Positions 33,356-41,303 of a stretch of 64,000 nt of DNA are shown here, piece by piece. How positions within the stretch are numbered: position 1 is the first letter of the stretch; each line of letters begins with the position of its first letter. Made by a program: the position numbers and the translations under genes. The DNA is taken from the NCBI RefSeq assembly GCF_016654115.1, contig NZ_JAEQAZ010000063.1:1-64000 (forward strand), read 5' to 3'. This DNA is from Streptomyces sp. MBT53. Lineage in GTDB: Bacteria > Actinomycetota > Actinomycetes > Streptomycetales > Streptomycetaceae. The notes beneath the pieces were generated by a model. That model saw only the letters and a list, made by a program, of their open reading frames with translations. It was not told where the DNA came from and made no database searches.

Positions 33356-33727
33356 GTGACTGAGAATGTGTGGAGTTACAAGTCGACCGCGGGTCGTCTG
33401 GCGGACGCCGACCTCACCGGATACAAGGTGGAGGCCACGGACGGCAGTATCGGCAAGGTCGACAAGCACTCCGACGAGGTCGGTGACGCCTACCTGGTGG
33501 TCGACACCGGTGTCTGGATCTTCGGCAAGGAGGCCATGCTCCCGGCCAGCACGGTCGACAGCATCGACCCGAACGAGAAGAAGGTCTACGTCAGCCTCGC
33601 CAAGCAACAGATCAAGGAGGCCCCGGAGTTCCACCGAGAGAAGCACCTCGGCGACCAGGGCTACCGTGACGAGTTGGGCACCTATTACGGGACCGGTGGC
33701 GCCCCGTTCGGTGGCCCGCACGTCTGA
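33356..33727 (+). CDS. PRC-barrel domain protein, copy 2
   Basis: A 123-residue paralogue of the product of 26608-26961 (DLTGYKVEATDGSIGKVDKH, YLVVDTGVWIFGKEAMLPAS). It differs mainly in the C-terminal tail, which is extended by GTGGAPFGGPHV. GTG 33356 aligns with the copy 1 start and has GGAGGAG ten bases upstream. An in-frame ATG at 33314 with its own ribosome site would add 14 residues. A terminator follows, and the paired hydrophobic gene is on the opposite strand. Confidence 0.87.
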   Translation: MTENVWSYKSTAGRLADADLTGYKVEATDGSIGKVDKHSDEVGDAYLVVDTGVWIFGKEAMLPASTVDSIDPNEKKVYVSLAKQQIKEAPEFHREKHLGDQGYRDELGTYYGTGGAPFGGPHV

Positions 33728-33747
33728 CCGAAAGCCGCCTCTGAGCG

Positions 33748-33793
33748 CAGCAGCCCCCGGGACTCGTCACAGAGTCCGGGGGCTGCTGTTTTT
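33748..33793. terminator. Terminator between convergent PRC-barrel 2 and hydrophobic protein 2
   Basis: A 17-pair stem with one bulged G, followed on the plus strand by TTTTT (33789-33793), a rare classical intrinsic terminator for this genome. It can serve both convergent genes. Confidence 0.75.
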
Positions 33794-33831
33794 CCGATCC
33801 GGGCCGAGTCGAACATGGCCCGTGTGGGGCA

Positions 33832-34002
33832 TTACCAGCGATACCAGCGTCCCCGAGTTCCGCCCGCTCCTGTCCCTCGCACCAGGAACCCGAGAAGCCA
33901 GAGGACGAGGACGACCAGAGCGATCCACCAGAGAACCTGGACCGCGAAACCGGCGCCGAAGAGAATCAGCACCACGAGCAGTACCAACAGGATGGGAACC
34001 AT
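33832..34002 (-). CDS. Small hydrophobic membrane protein, copy 2
   Basis: A 56-residue paralogue of the product of 27004-27165: two helices (VPILLVLLVVLILFGAGF, then WWIALVVLVLWLLGFL) and the same RWYRW ending after a Gly-rich spacer. AGGAGG lies ten bases before the ATG. Unlike copy 1 it is inverted relative to its PRC-barrel partner and has its own SigB-type promoter. Confidence 0.8.
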   Translation of the reverse strand: MVPILLVLLVVLILFGAGFAVQVLWWIALVVLVLWLLGFLVRGTGAGGTRGRWYRW

Positions 34003-34025
34003 GGCGTGTACCTCCTGGCCGCCGA

Positions 34026-34050
34026 GTGCCCGGAAACAGTCCGATCAGAC
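34026..34050 (-). promoter_or_regulatory. SigB-type promoter for hydrophobic protein 2
   Basis: Minus strand: GTCT, 15 bases, GGGCACTCG, a full match, about 24 bases upstream of the ATG. Confidence 0.6.
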
Positions 34051-34086
34051 GCTCTGACGGCAGTTTGTCCTGGAGGCCGAGGTGAC

Positions 34087-34111
34087 AGGTAGGTCGCGGA
34101 TTAGTGGGCAC
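34087..34111 (+). promoter_or_regulatory. Orphan SigB-type promoter-like element
   Basis: -10 GGGCACTCG; the -35 is AGGT at 15 bases or GGTA at 14. No plus-strand gene follows for 800 bases; it would run antisense to the GAF remnant. Confidence 0.3.
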
Positions 34112-34214
34112 TCGGCCGTCAGCCGGCGCCATGTCCCCCGGGGGAAGGCGATGGTCAGGCTCTTTCGGTCCGGACCATGTGCCGGAAGAGCCGCCCACAA
34201 CGATCGCTGGATCA

Positions 34215-34748
34215 GTCCTCGGTGCCACCGCTACGCCGTGCAGCTGCGTGGACGTGCGGGCGCCGGAGAGCGCGACGGCGGCGTGCGAGGCCAGCAACAG
34301 TCCCGCGGTCTCGCTGTTCTCGGTGAAGGCTCCCGGCCGGCGCGCGTACAGGTTCAGCGCGCCGAACTCCTCGGTCGGCGAACAAGAGGAAGGTCATCAT
34401 GCTGCCGACACCCAACTCGCGTGCCGCGGGCGAGTAGCGCGGCCACCGCTGTTCGAGCTCGGTGAGGTCCTCGATGCGAAACACATGCGCACCGCCCTCT
34501 TCGCGTTCACGGGCGACAGCGATGTCGAAGCAGGGGCCCTCGACGAGCCGTTCCTGAAGCCGGTCGGACTCCGCCGCGAGCCCGTCCGTCGAGGCCGGCG
34601 TCTCCACCTTGTCCCTGTCCCGGACCAGGATGCCCGCCGAGTCACAGCCCTCGACGATCTCCACCGCCGACGACACGATCCGCCGCGGGGTCCCGTCGTG
34701 CGACTCCTCGCACAGCGGATCGTAGGTGGCCGTGCCGTAGTTCGTCAC
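34215..34748 (-). pseudogene. GAF-domain protein remnant (from a GAF-ANTAR regulator)
   Basis: PRRIVSSAVEIVEGCDSAGI through ARELGVGSMMTFLLFAD is a GAF domain. After LLFAD coding continues in another frame as EEFGALNLYARRPGAFTENS, then LLLASHAAVALSGARTS, showing a single frameshift near 34375. Similarity ends at about 34215, before the ANTAR domain that normally follows. The gene is thus shifted and truncated. Homologues in this window are intact at 12819 and 14172. Confidence 0.7.
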
Positions 34749-34874
34749 CGGCGTCAGCGCACGGAGCGCGACGTCCCCCGGACGCTGCGGAGTACATCTG
34801 CTCCAGGACTACGGCTTGAGCGGGTATCGGTATCGGTTCCCCGGGAAGGCATCCGGCACGCCGGCGGTCCACGA

Positions 34875-34899
34875 GGTTGTCCCGACGGCCCCGGGGTAC
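34875..34899 (+). promoter_or_regulatory. SigB-type promoter for DUF6479 (leaderless)
   Basis: GGTT, 15 bases, GGGTACCCG. The -10 ends nine bases before the ATG at 34909 and no ribosome site is present, as for the gene at 17459. Confidence 0.6.
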
Positions 34900-34908
34900 C
34901 CGTCAGCG

Positions 34909-35253
34909 ATGAACGCACCGAGCATGGAAGTGACCGCGTCCAGCGGAACGGCCGTCGGAGTATTCACACTGGCCATCGGCGTGATCGTCGTCGTCGCGCT
35001 GATCGGGGCCGTACGGCTCGGAATGCGGACCCGCCGTCGGGAGTCGGCGCCGCCGCGCCCCGAGGAGCAGCCCCGGCTGCCGAAGTCCGGGCCGACCCGC
35101 GAGATCCAGGAGATCCGCGAGCCCGACGAGGTGCCGCGCGCGAAGGACGGAAGCGAGAGGCTCACCCCGCACCAGCTGTCCGGGGGCGGGACCTCGGGCA
35201 GCAGGCGCAGCGAGGACCAGAAGCGCCGCCGCTGGGGCTCGGGCTCCGTGTGA
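34909..35253 (+). CDS. DUF6479-like single-span membrane protein
   Basis: A 114-residue protein: one N-terminal transmembrane helix (VGVFTLAIGVIVVVALIGAV), a basic stop-transfer patch, and a charged Pro-rich tail with PPRPEEQPRLPKSG and SERLTPHQL, which match the Streptomyces family I know as DUF6479. Function unknown. The ATG lies directly under a SigB-type promoter, suggesting leaderless translation; a longer open frame from 34816 crosses the promoter. Confidence 0.65.
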   Translation: MNAPSMEVTASSGTAVGVFTLAIGVIVVVALIGAVRLGMRTRRRESAPPRPEEQPRLPKSGPTREIQEIREPDEVPRAKDGSERLTPHQLSGGGTSGSRRSEDQKRRRWGSGSV

Positions 35254-35370
35254 CGCCGGCGAAAGTGGCGTACGTCTTGCTTGTGCGACGCGCAGTGGGC
35301 GACGCGGAACGCGGAGCCAGCCGGGGCGAGCGTCCGGACCAGCTGGGCGCCGCCCGGTACAGGGCCGCGA

Positions 35371-37113
35371 TCATCGCCCGAGGATCCCCGGCGCCGCCAG
35401 TGCCGCCAGCAGCGTCGTGCCCATCAGCAGCCACGCCACGTAGTCGCCGATGTGCCCGGACTGAAGGCGTCGTAGGGGAGTCGTCCAGGACGGTTCGGCG
35501 AGCGGCTTCGGGTGGGTCACGGCGAGGGCGGCCAGGCCGAGGGCCAGCGCGGTCGAGGTGAGACCGAGGAGGACACCGGCGGGGGTCCAATACGGTGCGG
35601 TCCCGCCGGACACCGCCCGACCGACCACCCTGGCGAAGCCCGGTACCGCGCCCGCGGCGAGGGATGCGACGAGCAGCACGGCCGGGACCGCGGTCATGGT
35701 GTCCGGCACCCGGCTCAGCCGGTGCCGGGTCTCCGGTTCCTCGTCGATCCCGGTGGTCTCGTACGACGACTCGTCGCCGGGCCGGGGACCGAGGCCGAGG
35801 AACACCCGCGCGGCGACCCGGAGCACCGCGCCCGCGGTCACCGCCGACACGGCGAGGAACAGTACGGTCAACGGGCCGCCGACAGCCTCCTCCAGTACCG
35901 CCTTCCCGAGCCCGATGCCGAAAGGCGGGAGCCCGGCGAGGCTCAGCGCGCCGAGGACGAACAGGACGGCGACTCCGCGCAGTTCGCGGGCGCGGCCGTG
36001 CAGGGCGTGTTCGTCCACCGAGCCGTACCGGTCGAGGAGGACGCCGGTGCAGGCGAACAGGGCGGCCTTCACACCGGCGTGGCCCAGGATGTACAGGGCG
36101 ACTCCGTCGTCGGCCTCTGGGCTGAGGGCACCGATGCCGATGAGGAACAGGCCCATGTGGGCGACCGTAGAGTACGCGAGCAGCCGTTTGATGTGCCGCT
36201 GATACCAGCACATCACCGCACCGACCACGGCGGTCAGTACACCGAGGACGACGAGGGCGCGTTCCAGGTCGGACGCCGGGATGCCGCCCGGGCCGGAGAA
36301 GACCGTCCGGTACACCCGCCACACGCCGTAGGCGCCCAGCTCGACCATGACTCCGGACAGCAGCATGCACACCGGTGTCGGCGCGACCGCGTGCGCGTCC
36401 GGCAGCCAGAAGTGGAACGGCACGGCCGCGGCCTTAACCAGCAGTCCGGTCAGGACGAGTGCGAAGGCCGCGAGGGTGAGGGCGTCGGGGCCGCCGTGGT
36501 GGTCGAGGCCCTGGCCGATCTTGGTCATGGTGAGTTCGCCGGTACGCGCGTACAGCAGGGCGATGCCCGTCAACACGGCGTACGCGCCGAGGGAGTTGAG
36601 GACTCCGAACGACAACGCGCCCTGCACGGCCTTCGGTTCCTCGACGCGATGACCGGTCAGCGCGTACGCCACGACGCTCATCAACTCGAAGAACACGAAG
36701 GCGTCGAACAGGTCCCCCGCGATCGCGAAGCCGCACATGCCGCCCTGGAAGAGCAGCATCAGGGCGGGGAAGGCGCCCGCGTGACGGCGGGGCGGTTCGT
36801 CGAAGTAGTGCCAGGAGTACGCCAGTGCCGCCACCGTCAGGAGTGAGGCGAGGGCGGCCATGCCGAGTCCGGGGCCGTCCCCGACGAGGACGATCCCGAC
36901 GCTCTCGCCGCCCTTCGGGGTCCAGCCGCCCACCCAATCGGTCAGCGGCGGTGAGGAGTTGAGGAGGAGCGCGATCGCGAGTCCCGCCGTGCCGGCGGCG
37001 AAGGCGCAGCCGATCGTCTCGGCGGCGACGCGGGAGAGTCGGTGTCCGCCGGCGACTAGGAGGGTGGCTCCGAGGAGCGGGACGGTGACGAGGACCGGGA
37101 GCAGGTGGTGCAT
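35371..37113 (-). CDS. Mrp/Mnh-type antiporter subunit D (proton-conducting transporter)
   Basis: A 580-residue integral membrane protein of the NuoL/M/N-MrpD family that pumps Na+ or H+ in Mrp complexes. About 14 helices are visible. Conserved signatures include the Glu in FVFFELMSVVAYAL, the Lys in LVKAAAVPFHFWLPDAHAVA and KRLLAYSTVAHMG with the following His-rich helix. It is the last gene of a six-gene minus-strand operon. The ATG overlaps the subunit C stop by one base. Confidence 0.9.
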   Translation of the reverse strand: MHHLLPVLVTVPLLGATLLVAGGHRLSRVAAETIGCAFAAGTAGLAIALLLNSSPPLTDWVGGWTPKGGESVGIVLVGDGPGLGMAALASLLTVAALAYSWHYFDEPPRRHAGAFPALMLLFQGGMCGFAIAGDLFDAFVFFELMSVVAYALTGHRVEEPKAVQGALSFGVLNSLGAYAVLTGIALLYARTGELTMTKIGQGLDHHGGPDALTLAAFALVLTGLLVKAAAVPFHFWLPDAHAVAPTPVCMLLSGVMVELGAYGVWRVYRTVFSGPGGIPASDLERALVVLGVLTAVVGAVMCWYQRHIKRLLAYSTVAHMGLFLIGIGALSPEADDGVALYILGHAGVKAALFACTGVLLDRYGSVDEHALHGRARELRGVAVLFVLGALSLAGLPPFGIGLGKAVLEEAVGGPLTVLFLAVSAVTAGAVLRVAARVFLGLGPRPGDESSYETTGIDEEPETRHRLSRVPDTMTAVPAVLLVASLAAGAVPGFARVVGRAVSGGTAPYWTPAGVLLGLTSTALALGLAALAVTHPKPLAEPSWTTPLRRLQSGHIGDYVAWLLMGTTLLAALAAPGILGR

Positions 37114-37460
37114 CAGCCGCGCAGTTCCGAGAGTTCGTCCGGGTCGACCGTGCCGTGGAGTTTGGAGACTTGGAGGACGAGGGCGAGCAGGACGGCGGTG
37201 ACCGTGGCTCCTACGACTACGTCGGTGAGGGCGAGGGCCTGGACCACCGGGTCGACGACGGGGCGGGAGCCGGGTTTCAGGTCGGAGAAGACGGGGGCGG
37301 TGGCGCCGTCGCGGTAGCCGATGGCCAACAGCAGGATGTAGGTGGCGGATTGACAGACCGCCAGACAGCCCACGGCGTGGATGAGGTTCCGGCTGGTCAC
37401 CAGTCCGTAGCAGCCGACGAGGAACACCCAGGCGGCGACGAGGTACGGGAACACCGACAT
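37113..37460 (-). CDS. Mrp/Mnh-type antiporter subunit C (NuoK-like)
   Basis: A 115-residue, three-helix protein like MnhC/NuoK: YLVAAWVFLVGCYGLVTSRN, then VCQSATYILLLAIGYRDGA, then VVDPVVQALALTDVVVGATV. It starts on the same base at which the subunit B gene ends. Confidence 0.88.
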   Translation of the reverse strand: MSVFPYLVAAWVFLVGCYGLVTSRNLIHAVGCLAVCQSATYILLLAIGYRDGATAPVFSDLKPGSRPVVDPVVQALALTDVVVGATVTAVLLALVLQVSKLHGTVDPDELSELRG

Positions 37461-38200
37461 CACGTGTCCTCGCCGCCCTTCTCGATCTCCACGGCCTGGT
37501 CCAGGAAGCGGGCCAGTAGGACGACGACCGCGCAGGCGACCTCCATGCCGATGGCCGCGTTCAGGAGGGGGACGGTGCCGCCCGAGGACAGGGTGTTGAA
37601 GGTGCCGTAGGGAAGGAAGTTGGCGAGGAAGGCGGTGCCGGCCAGCAGCCCGGCGAGGCCCAGCACGAGGTAGGCGGAGGCGGCGAGGGCGTCGGCGGTC
37701 TCGTAGGAGGCGACCGGGCGGACGTGCTCCAACGCGCGGTAGTCGGCGCCCAGATAGAGCAGGTGCAGGGCGGTCGCGACGACGACACCGCCCTGGAAGC
37801 CGCCGCCCGGGCTGAGTTGGCCGTGCGCGATCACGTACAGGCCGGTGACGACGGCGACGGGGAGGACGAGGAGCGCGTATCGGCGTACGGGGAGGGCGAC
37901 TTGCTCGGGTTCGGGTGCGGCGCGGTGCTCGTCGCGGGTCTGGCGCAGCAGGACGACGGTGCCGAGGACGGACGCGAAGAGGATGCTCATCTCGCCGAGG
38001 GTGTCGAAGGCCCGCTGGTCGAAGTTGACGGAGGCGATCGTGTTCGCGGTGCGGCGGGCGAGGGAGGCGCGTACCACCCGTTCCCCATACGGGTGTTGGG
38101 CCCCGCCGAAGCCCGGCAGGCCGAAGCACGCGGCGACGAGGAGGGCCGCGAGACCGGTGGCGCCGACGGCCGCGACGATCAGTCGCATCCGCCGGGTCAT
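37460..38200 (-). CDS. Mrp/Mnh-type antiporter subunit B
   Basis: A 246-residue membrane protein. The C-terminal half is MnhB-like (YVIAHGQLSPGGGFQGGVVV, then YGTFNTLSSGGTVPLLNAAI). The N-terminal part (ANTIASVNFDQRAFDTLGEM, then LFASVLGTVVLLRQTRDE) is the MbhE-like segment that in other organisms is part of MnhA. Its start overlaps the DUF4040 stop by four bases (ATGA). Confidence 0.87.
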   Translation of the reverse strand: MTRRMRLIVAAVGATGLAALLVAACFGLPGFGGAQHPYGERVVRASLARRTANTIASVNFDQRAFDTLGEMSILFASVLGTVVLLRQTRDEHRAAPEPEQVALPVRRYALLVLPVAVVTGLYVIAHGQLSPGGGFQGGVVVATALHLLYLGADYRALEHVRPVASYETADALAASAYLVLGLAGLLAGTAFLANFLPYGTFNTLSSGGTVPLLNAAIGMEVACAVVVLLARFLDQAVEIEKGGEDT

Positions 38201-38457
38201 CGGTCGGTCTCCCGCTTCCGTTTCGGCCGTCGGACCTTGCGCACGGACAGCATGATGAGCAGGGGAGTGAGGGCGGAGCCCACGGCCAGTTGGGAGAGCG
38301 CCACGTCGGGGGCCTGGAGCACGGTGAACAGGACGGCCAGGACCGTACCGAGGACGGCCAGGACGAGTGCCTGCCGTGCGGGGTCGCGGGTGGCGACGGC
38401 CGCGGTCGCGGAGGCGGCGACCAGCAGCAGCGCCACGACGATCAGCGGATCATCCAC
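38197..38457 (-). CDS. DUF4040/MbhD-like antiporter subunit
   Basis: An 86-residue, three-helix protein. TVLQAPDVALSQLAVGSALT is the hallmark of the DUF4040/MbhD piece of Mrp complexes, normally fused to MnhA or MnhB. GTG 38457 has GGGGAG upstream and overlaps the preceding gene's end by eight bases. Confidence 0.8.
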   Translation of the reverse strand: MDDPLIVVALLLVAASATAAVATRDPARQALVLAVLGTVLAVLFTVLQAPDVALSQLAVGSALTPLLIMLSVRKVRRPKRKRETDR

Positions 38458-38902
38458 GCTGGCTCCCCGCGAAACCACCGGACAGGGCACGGGAGGCGAT
38501 GAGGTTCCCGCCGATCAACAGGGCGCCGACGACCAGGAGTTTGCCCAGCGCGCGGCCCGGACCCGTGGCCACGCACACGGCGATCACGACGGCACCGCCG
38601 AACACCGCGACCGCGTACGTGACTCCCCATGCCCGCGGCGGATCGTCCGCCAAGTCCTCCGCGAGGATGCGGGCGAAGACGAGGGTGCCGACCGGGCCCA
38701 ACAGGGCCAGGAGCAGGGCGAGATCGACGTACGACGGGCGGTCGTAGCCCTGGGCGAGGAGCAGCAGGGCGGGGCAGGCCAGCGAGGTGGACAGGTTCTG
38801 TGCGACGACCCGGCGGCGCAGCGGGCCCGTGGCGACGCCCCAGACCGCGGCTCCGACGCCCGCGCCGAGCGCGGCCGTCGTGGCGACGGTCCAGCCGTTC
38901 AC
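38450..38902 (-). CDS. MnhF-like antiporter subunit with extra C-terminal helices
   Basis: A 150-residue membrane protein. YDRPSYVDLALLLALLGPVG followed by TLVFARILAEDL resembles MrpF. The last 50 residues add two more helices (ALGKLLVVGALLIGGNLIAS) but lack the MnhG signature, so no G subunit is seen. GTG 38902 overlaps the upstream stop as GTGA. Confidence 0.65.
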   Translation of the reverse strand: MNGWTVATTAALGAGVGAAVWGVATGPLRRRVVAQNLSTSLACPALLLLAQGYDRPSYVDLALLLALLGPVGTLVFARILAEDLADDPPRAWGVTYAVAVFGGAVVIAVCVATGPGRALGKLLVVGALLIGGNLIASRALSGGFAGSQRG

Positions 38903-39081
38903 CACCCGCTCACCGCGCGGTGCGTCCCCCAGGCCGCGAACGCGCCGACCAGCGCGGCGGACGCGCCCACGACGAGTTCCAGCGTGCTCACCGTGCTGAT
39001 GAAGACCAGCCACAGCAGGGCGAGTACGGCCCACCAGGCCAGCACCTCGGCCAGGCCGAGGAGTGTCGTACGCCGGTTCAC
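38899..39081 (-). CDS. Small membrane protein in MnhE position
   Basis: A 60-residue protein with two helices (EVLAWWAVLALLWLVFISTV, then ELVVGASAALVGAFAAWGTH). It resembles only the N-terminal helices of MnhE; the remaining part of that subunit is absent. It leads the operon, with GGAGGTGCC before the GTG. The region upstream has an unusually AT-rich stretch (near 39120-39133) that may be the promoter. Confidence 0.55.
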   Translation of the reverse strand: MNRRTTLLGLAEVLAWWAVLALLWLVFISTVSTLELVVGASAALVGAFAAWGTHRAVSGW

Positions 39082-39240
39082 CTGGCACCTCCACCGACGA
39101 GGTCAACTCGCCCTGTTTGATTGGATATTTTCGCTACGGCATCCAAGCATCGTCGCTCGTCCACCCGAGGGCGACGCGCGACGACCTGGCAACCGAAGTG
39201 CCCTGAGAAGACGAAGGGAAACCGGTCACGCGCAGCGGAC

Positions 39241-40041
39241 TCAGGCCGCGTCGTGCATGACCTGATCCCGCAGTCGGTCGCAGCAGAGGGCGATCAGGCG
39301 GGAGACGTGCATCTGTGAGATGCCGAGCCGGTCGGCGATGGCGGCCTGTGTCATGCCGCGGAAGAAGCGCAGGTAGAGGATGGTCTGGTCGCGCTCCGAG
39401 AGTGCGTGGATACCGGGTTTGACGGCCTCGCGGTCGACGACGGTGTCCAGGGCCGGATCGGGTGCCCCGAGGGTGTCGCTGAGGGAATACGAGTACCCGC
39501 CCTCGCCGGAGGGCAGTTCCGCGTCCAGGGAGAGGGAGGTGAAGCTCTCCAGGGCGCCCAGCCCGATCAGGACGTCCTCCTCGCTGAGGCCGGCCTCGGC
39601 GGCGATCTCGGCGGTGGTGGGGCGTCGGCCCTGCACGGTCTGTGACAGGTCCTGGATGGCGAACCGCACCCGGTTGCGCAGTTCCTGCACCCGGCGTGGC
39701 ACGTGCACGGTCCACATGTAGTCGCGGAAGTGCCGTTTGATCTCGCCGGTGATGGTGGGCACGGCGTAGCTCTCGAAGGCGTTGCCGCGCGCGGGGTCGT
39801 ACCGGTCGACGGCCTTGACCAGGCCCAGAGCCGCCACCTGGCGGAGGTCCTCGGAGCTTTCGCCCCGGTTGCGGAACTGCCCGGCGAGCCGGTCGGCCAT
39901 GGGCAGCCACGCCACCACGATCTGGTCACGCACGGTGTCGTGCCGCGGACCGGGGGCGAGCAGGACGAGCAGACGGAAGGACTCCGCGGTGTCGGGGGCG
40001 TCGTCGTGCGGATGGTGTTTCGTGCTCGATCGGACAGACAT
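39241..40041 (-). CDS. SigB/SigF-family RNA polymerase sigma factor, copy 2
   Basis: A 266-residue sigma factor closely matching copy 1 (15528-16322) over its full length: identical HPHDDAPDTAESFR and VVAWLPMADRLAG segments, the region 2 core LRQVAALGLVKAVDRYDP and the region 4 helix-turn-helix MTQAAIADRLGISQMHVSRL. It differs most in the region 3 linker. A full-match SigB-type promoter lies upstream, consistent with autoregulation or cross-control by copy 1. No anti-sigma gene is adjacent. Confidence 0.92.
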   Translation of the reverse strand: MSVRSSTKHHPHDDAPDTAESFRLLVLLAPGPRHDTVRDQIVVAWLPMADRLAGQFRNRGESSEDLRQVAALGLVKAVDRYDPARGNAFESYAVPTITGEIKRHFRDYMWTVHVPRRVQELRNRVRFAIQDLSQTVQGRRPTTAEIAAEAGLSEEDVLIGLGALESFTSLSLDAELPSGEGGYSYSLSDTLGAPDPALDTVVDREAVKPGIHALSERDQTILYLRFFRGMTQAAIADRLGISQMHVSRLIALCCDRLRDQVMHDAA

Positions 40042-40176
40042 GGTGCCTCACCGCTTCCCCTGCATTGGGGCGGACGATCACCATGGGAAGTGCACTCGCC
40101 GTAGAGACAGGCACACCCGGTGCGACGACTCGTCGCTCCCACGGACGTGCCTCCTGTCCGAAGCACTGCTCTTCGG

Positions 40177-40201
40177 GTACCCCCGTCAATCCGTGGCAAA
40201 C
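40177..40201 (-). promoter_or_regulatory. SigB-type promoter of sigma copy 2
   Basis: Minus strand: GTTT, 15 bases, GGGTACCCG, the best match in the window, giving a leader of about 130 bases. The leader shares blocks with that of sigma copy 1. Confidence 0.75.
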
Positions 40202-40202
40202 A

Positions 40203-40448
40203 TCAGGTCGGACCCGGGGCAGGCAGGGGGACGTCGAGGAGGCGCGGGGCGCCGACCCCGATCGACGGGGCGGGGATTCGGGGCGAAGGCGCGGGATTCC
40301 CTGCCGGAAGCCGGGCGGGCTCGGTCGGCGCGACGGCCGGCGGGGGCCGCTCGGTGCTCTTGTCGGGCAGAACCAGCTCCTCGTATCTGCCCAGGGCGAG
40401 CAGCAGGCCGAGCATGAAGGGCGGAATGAGCACCGCGAGCACTGCCAT
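40203..40448 (-). CDS. Small Pro-rich membrane-anchored protein
   Basis: An 81-residue protein: one N-terminal helix (AVLAVLIPPFMLGLLLALGR), then a Pro/Ala-rich tail (PPPAVAPTEPARLPAGNPAP). AAGGAC lies upstream of the ATG at 40448. It ends two bases before the promoter of sigma copy 2. I recognise no family. Confidence 0.55.
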   Translation of the reverse strand: MAVLAVLIPPFMLGLLLALGRYEELVLPDKSTERPPPAVAPTEPARLPAGNPAPSPRIPAPSIGVGAPRLLDVPLPAPGPT

Positions 40449-40643
40449 GACATGTCCTTCTTCGGGAAGCCGCGCGAGGGACGAGGCGCGAGTGTCCTCG
40501 AAGCGATGGCACAAACCTCCACGTCGGTCCTCCGTGTCGGTGTCCGGTCTACGGGTACGCGGGTGCCACGGCCGAAGATCCGGGCGCTACGGCGCCGACC
40601 GGCCTCCGCCCGCCTCGAACACCACGACACCGAGGAGAACCGT

Positions 40644-41303
40644 GTGACCTCGCTTCGCACCTTCGCGCGACCGGCCGTCCGCCGGCAGGAGACCGATGTC
40701 GGGGACGCGACGACCCGCTACCTGCTGTACGGGCTGCTGCCCGGCTGGTTCGTGCCGGGCCTGGCCGACTGGGTGATGCACCGGCGGACCCGGATCGAGG
40801 ACACCTCCGGCACGAAGGAGTCCCTGATCCACGCGCTGATGATGACCGAGGTCGGCATCCCCATCGCGCTGACCCTGCGCTACGAGGTCAACCCCCTTCT
40901 CCTCGCTGTGCAGTTGGGCGGCGCCACGGTCCACGAGGCGACCGCTCTGTGGGACGTACGGACGGCCGTGCGCAGCGAGCGCGAGGTCAAGCCGATCGAG
41001 CAGCACATCCACAGCTTCCTCGAATCGCTGCCCTTCGCCGCCCTCACGTCCCTGATGTGCCTGCACAGCGATCAGGTCAAGTCTCTTCTGGACGGCGGGC
41101 GTTCGGACCCGAACGCCTGGCGGCTGGTGCCGCGCGAGCGACTGCTGTCGCGCGGCTACCTCGCGGGCATCGCCGCAGGGATCGGCGCGTGCGTCCTGCT
41201 GCCGTACGGAGAGGAACTGCTGCGCTGCCGACGAGCTGCCCGGACCCGCCGAAAGCCGGCCCGGGACGAAACCACCTGGCAAGCCACCCAAGGAGAGGGA
41301 TGA
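40644..41303 (+). CDS. Conserved His/Asp-rich integral membrane protein
   Basis: A 219-residue, four- to five-helix membrane protein. The charged conserved segments LADWVMHRRTRIEDTSGTKE, SLIHALMM, ATVHEATALWD and EQHIHSFLESLP place several His, Asp and Glu residues near the membrane surface, a layout seen in membrane-bound metalloenzymes. I know the family as conserved but uncharacterised. GAGGAG lies seven bases before GTG 40644. The stop overlaps the DJ-1/PfpI start as ATGA. Confidence 0.7.
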   Translation: MTSLRTFARPAVRRQETDVGDATTRYLLYGLLPGWFVPGLADWVMHRRTRIEDTSGTKESLIHALMMTEVGIPIALTLRYEVNPLLLAVQLGGATVHEATALWDVRTAVRSEREVKPIEQHIHSFLESLPFAALTSLMCLHSDQVKSLLDGGRSDPNAWRLVPRERLLSRGYLAGIAAGIGACVLLPYGEELLRCRRAARTRRKPARDETTWQATQGEG

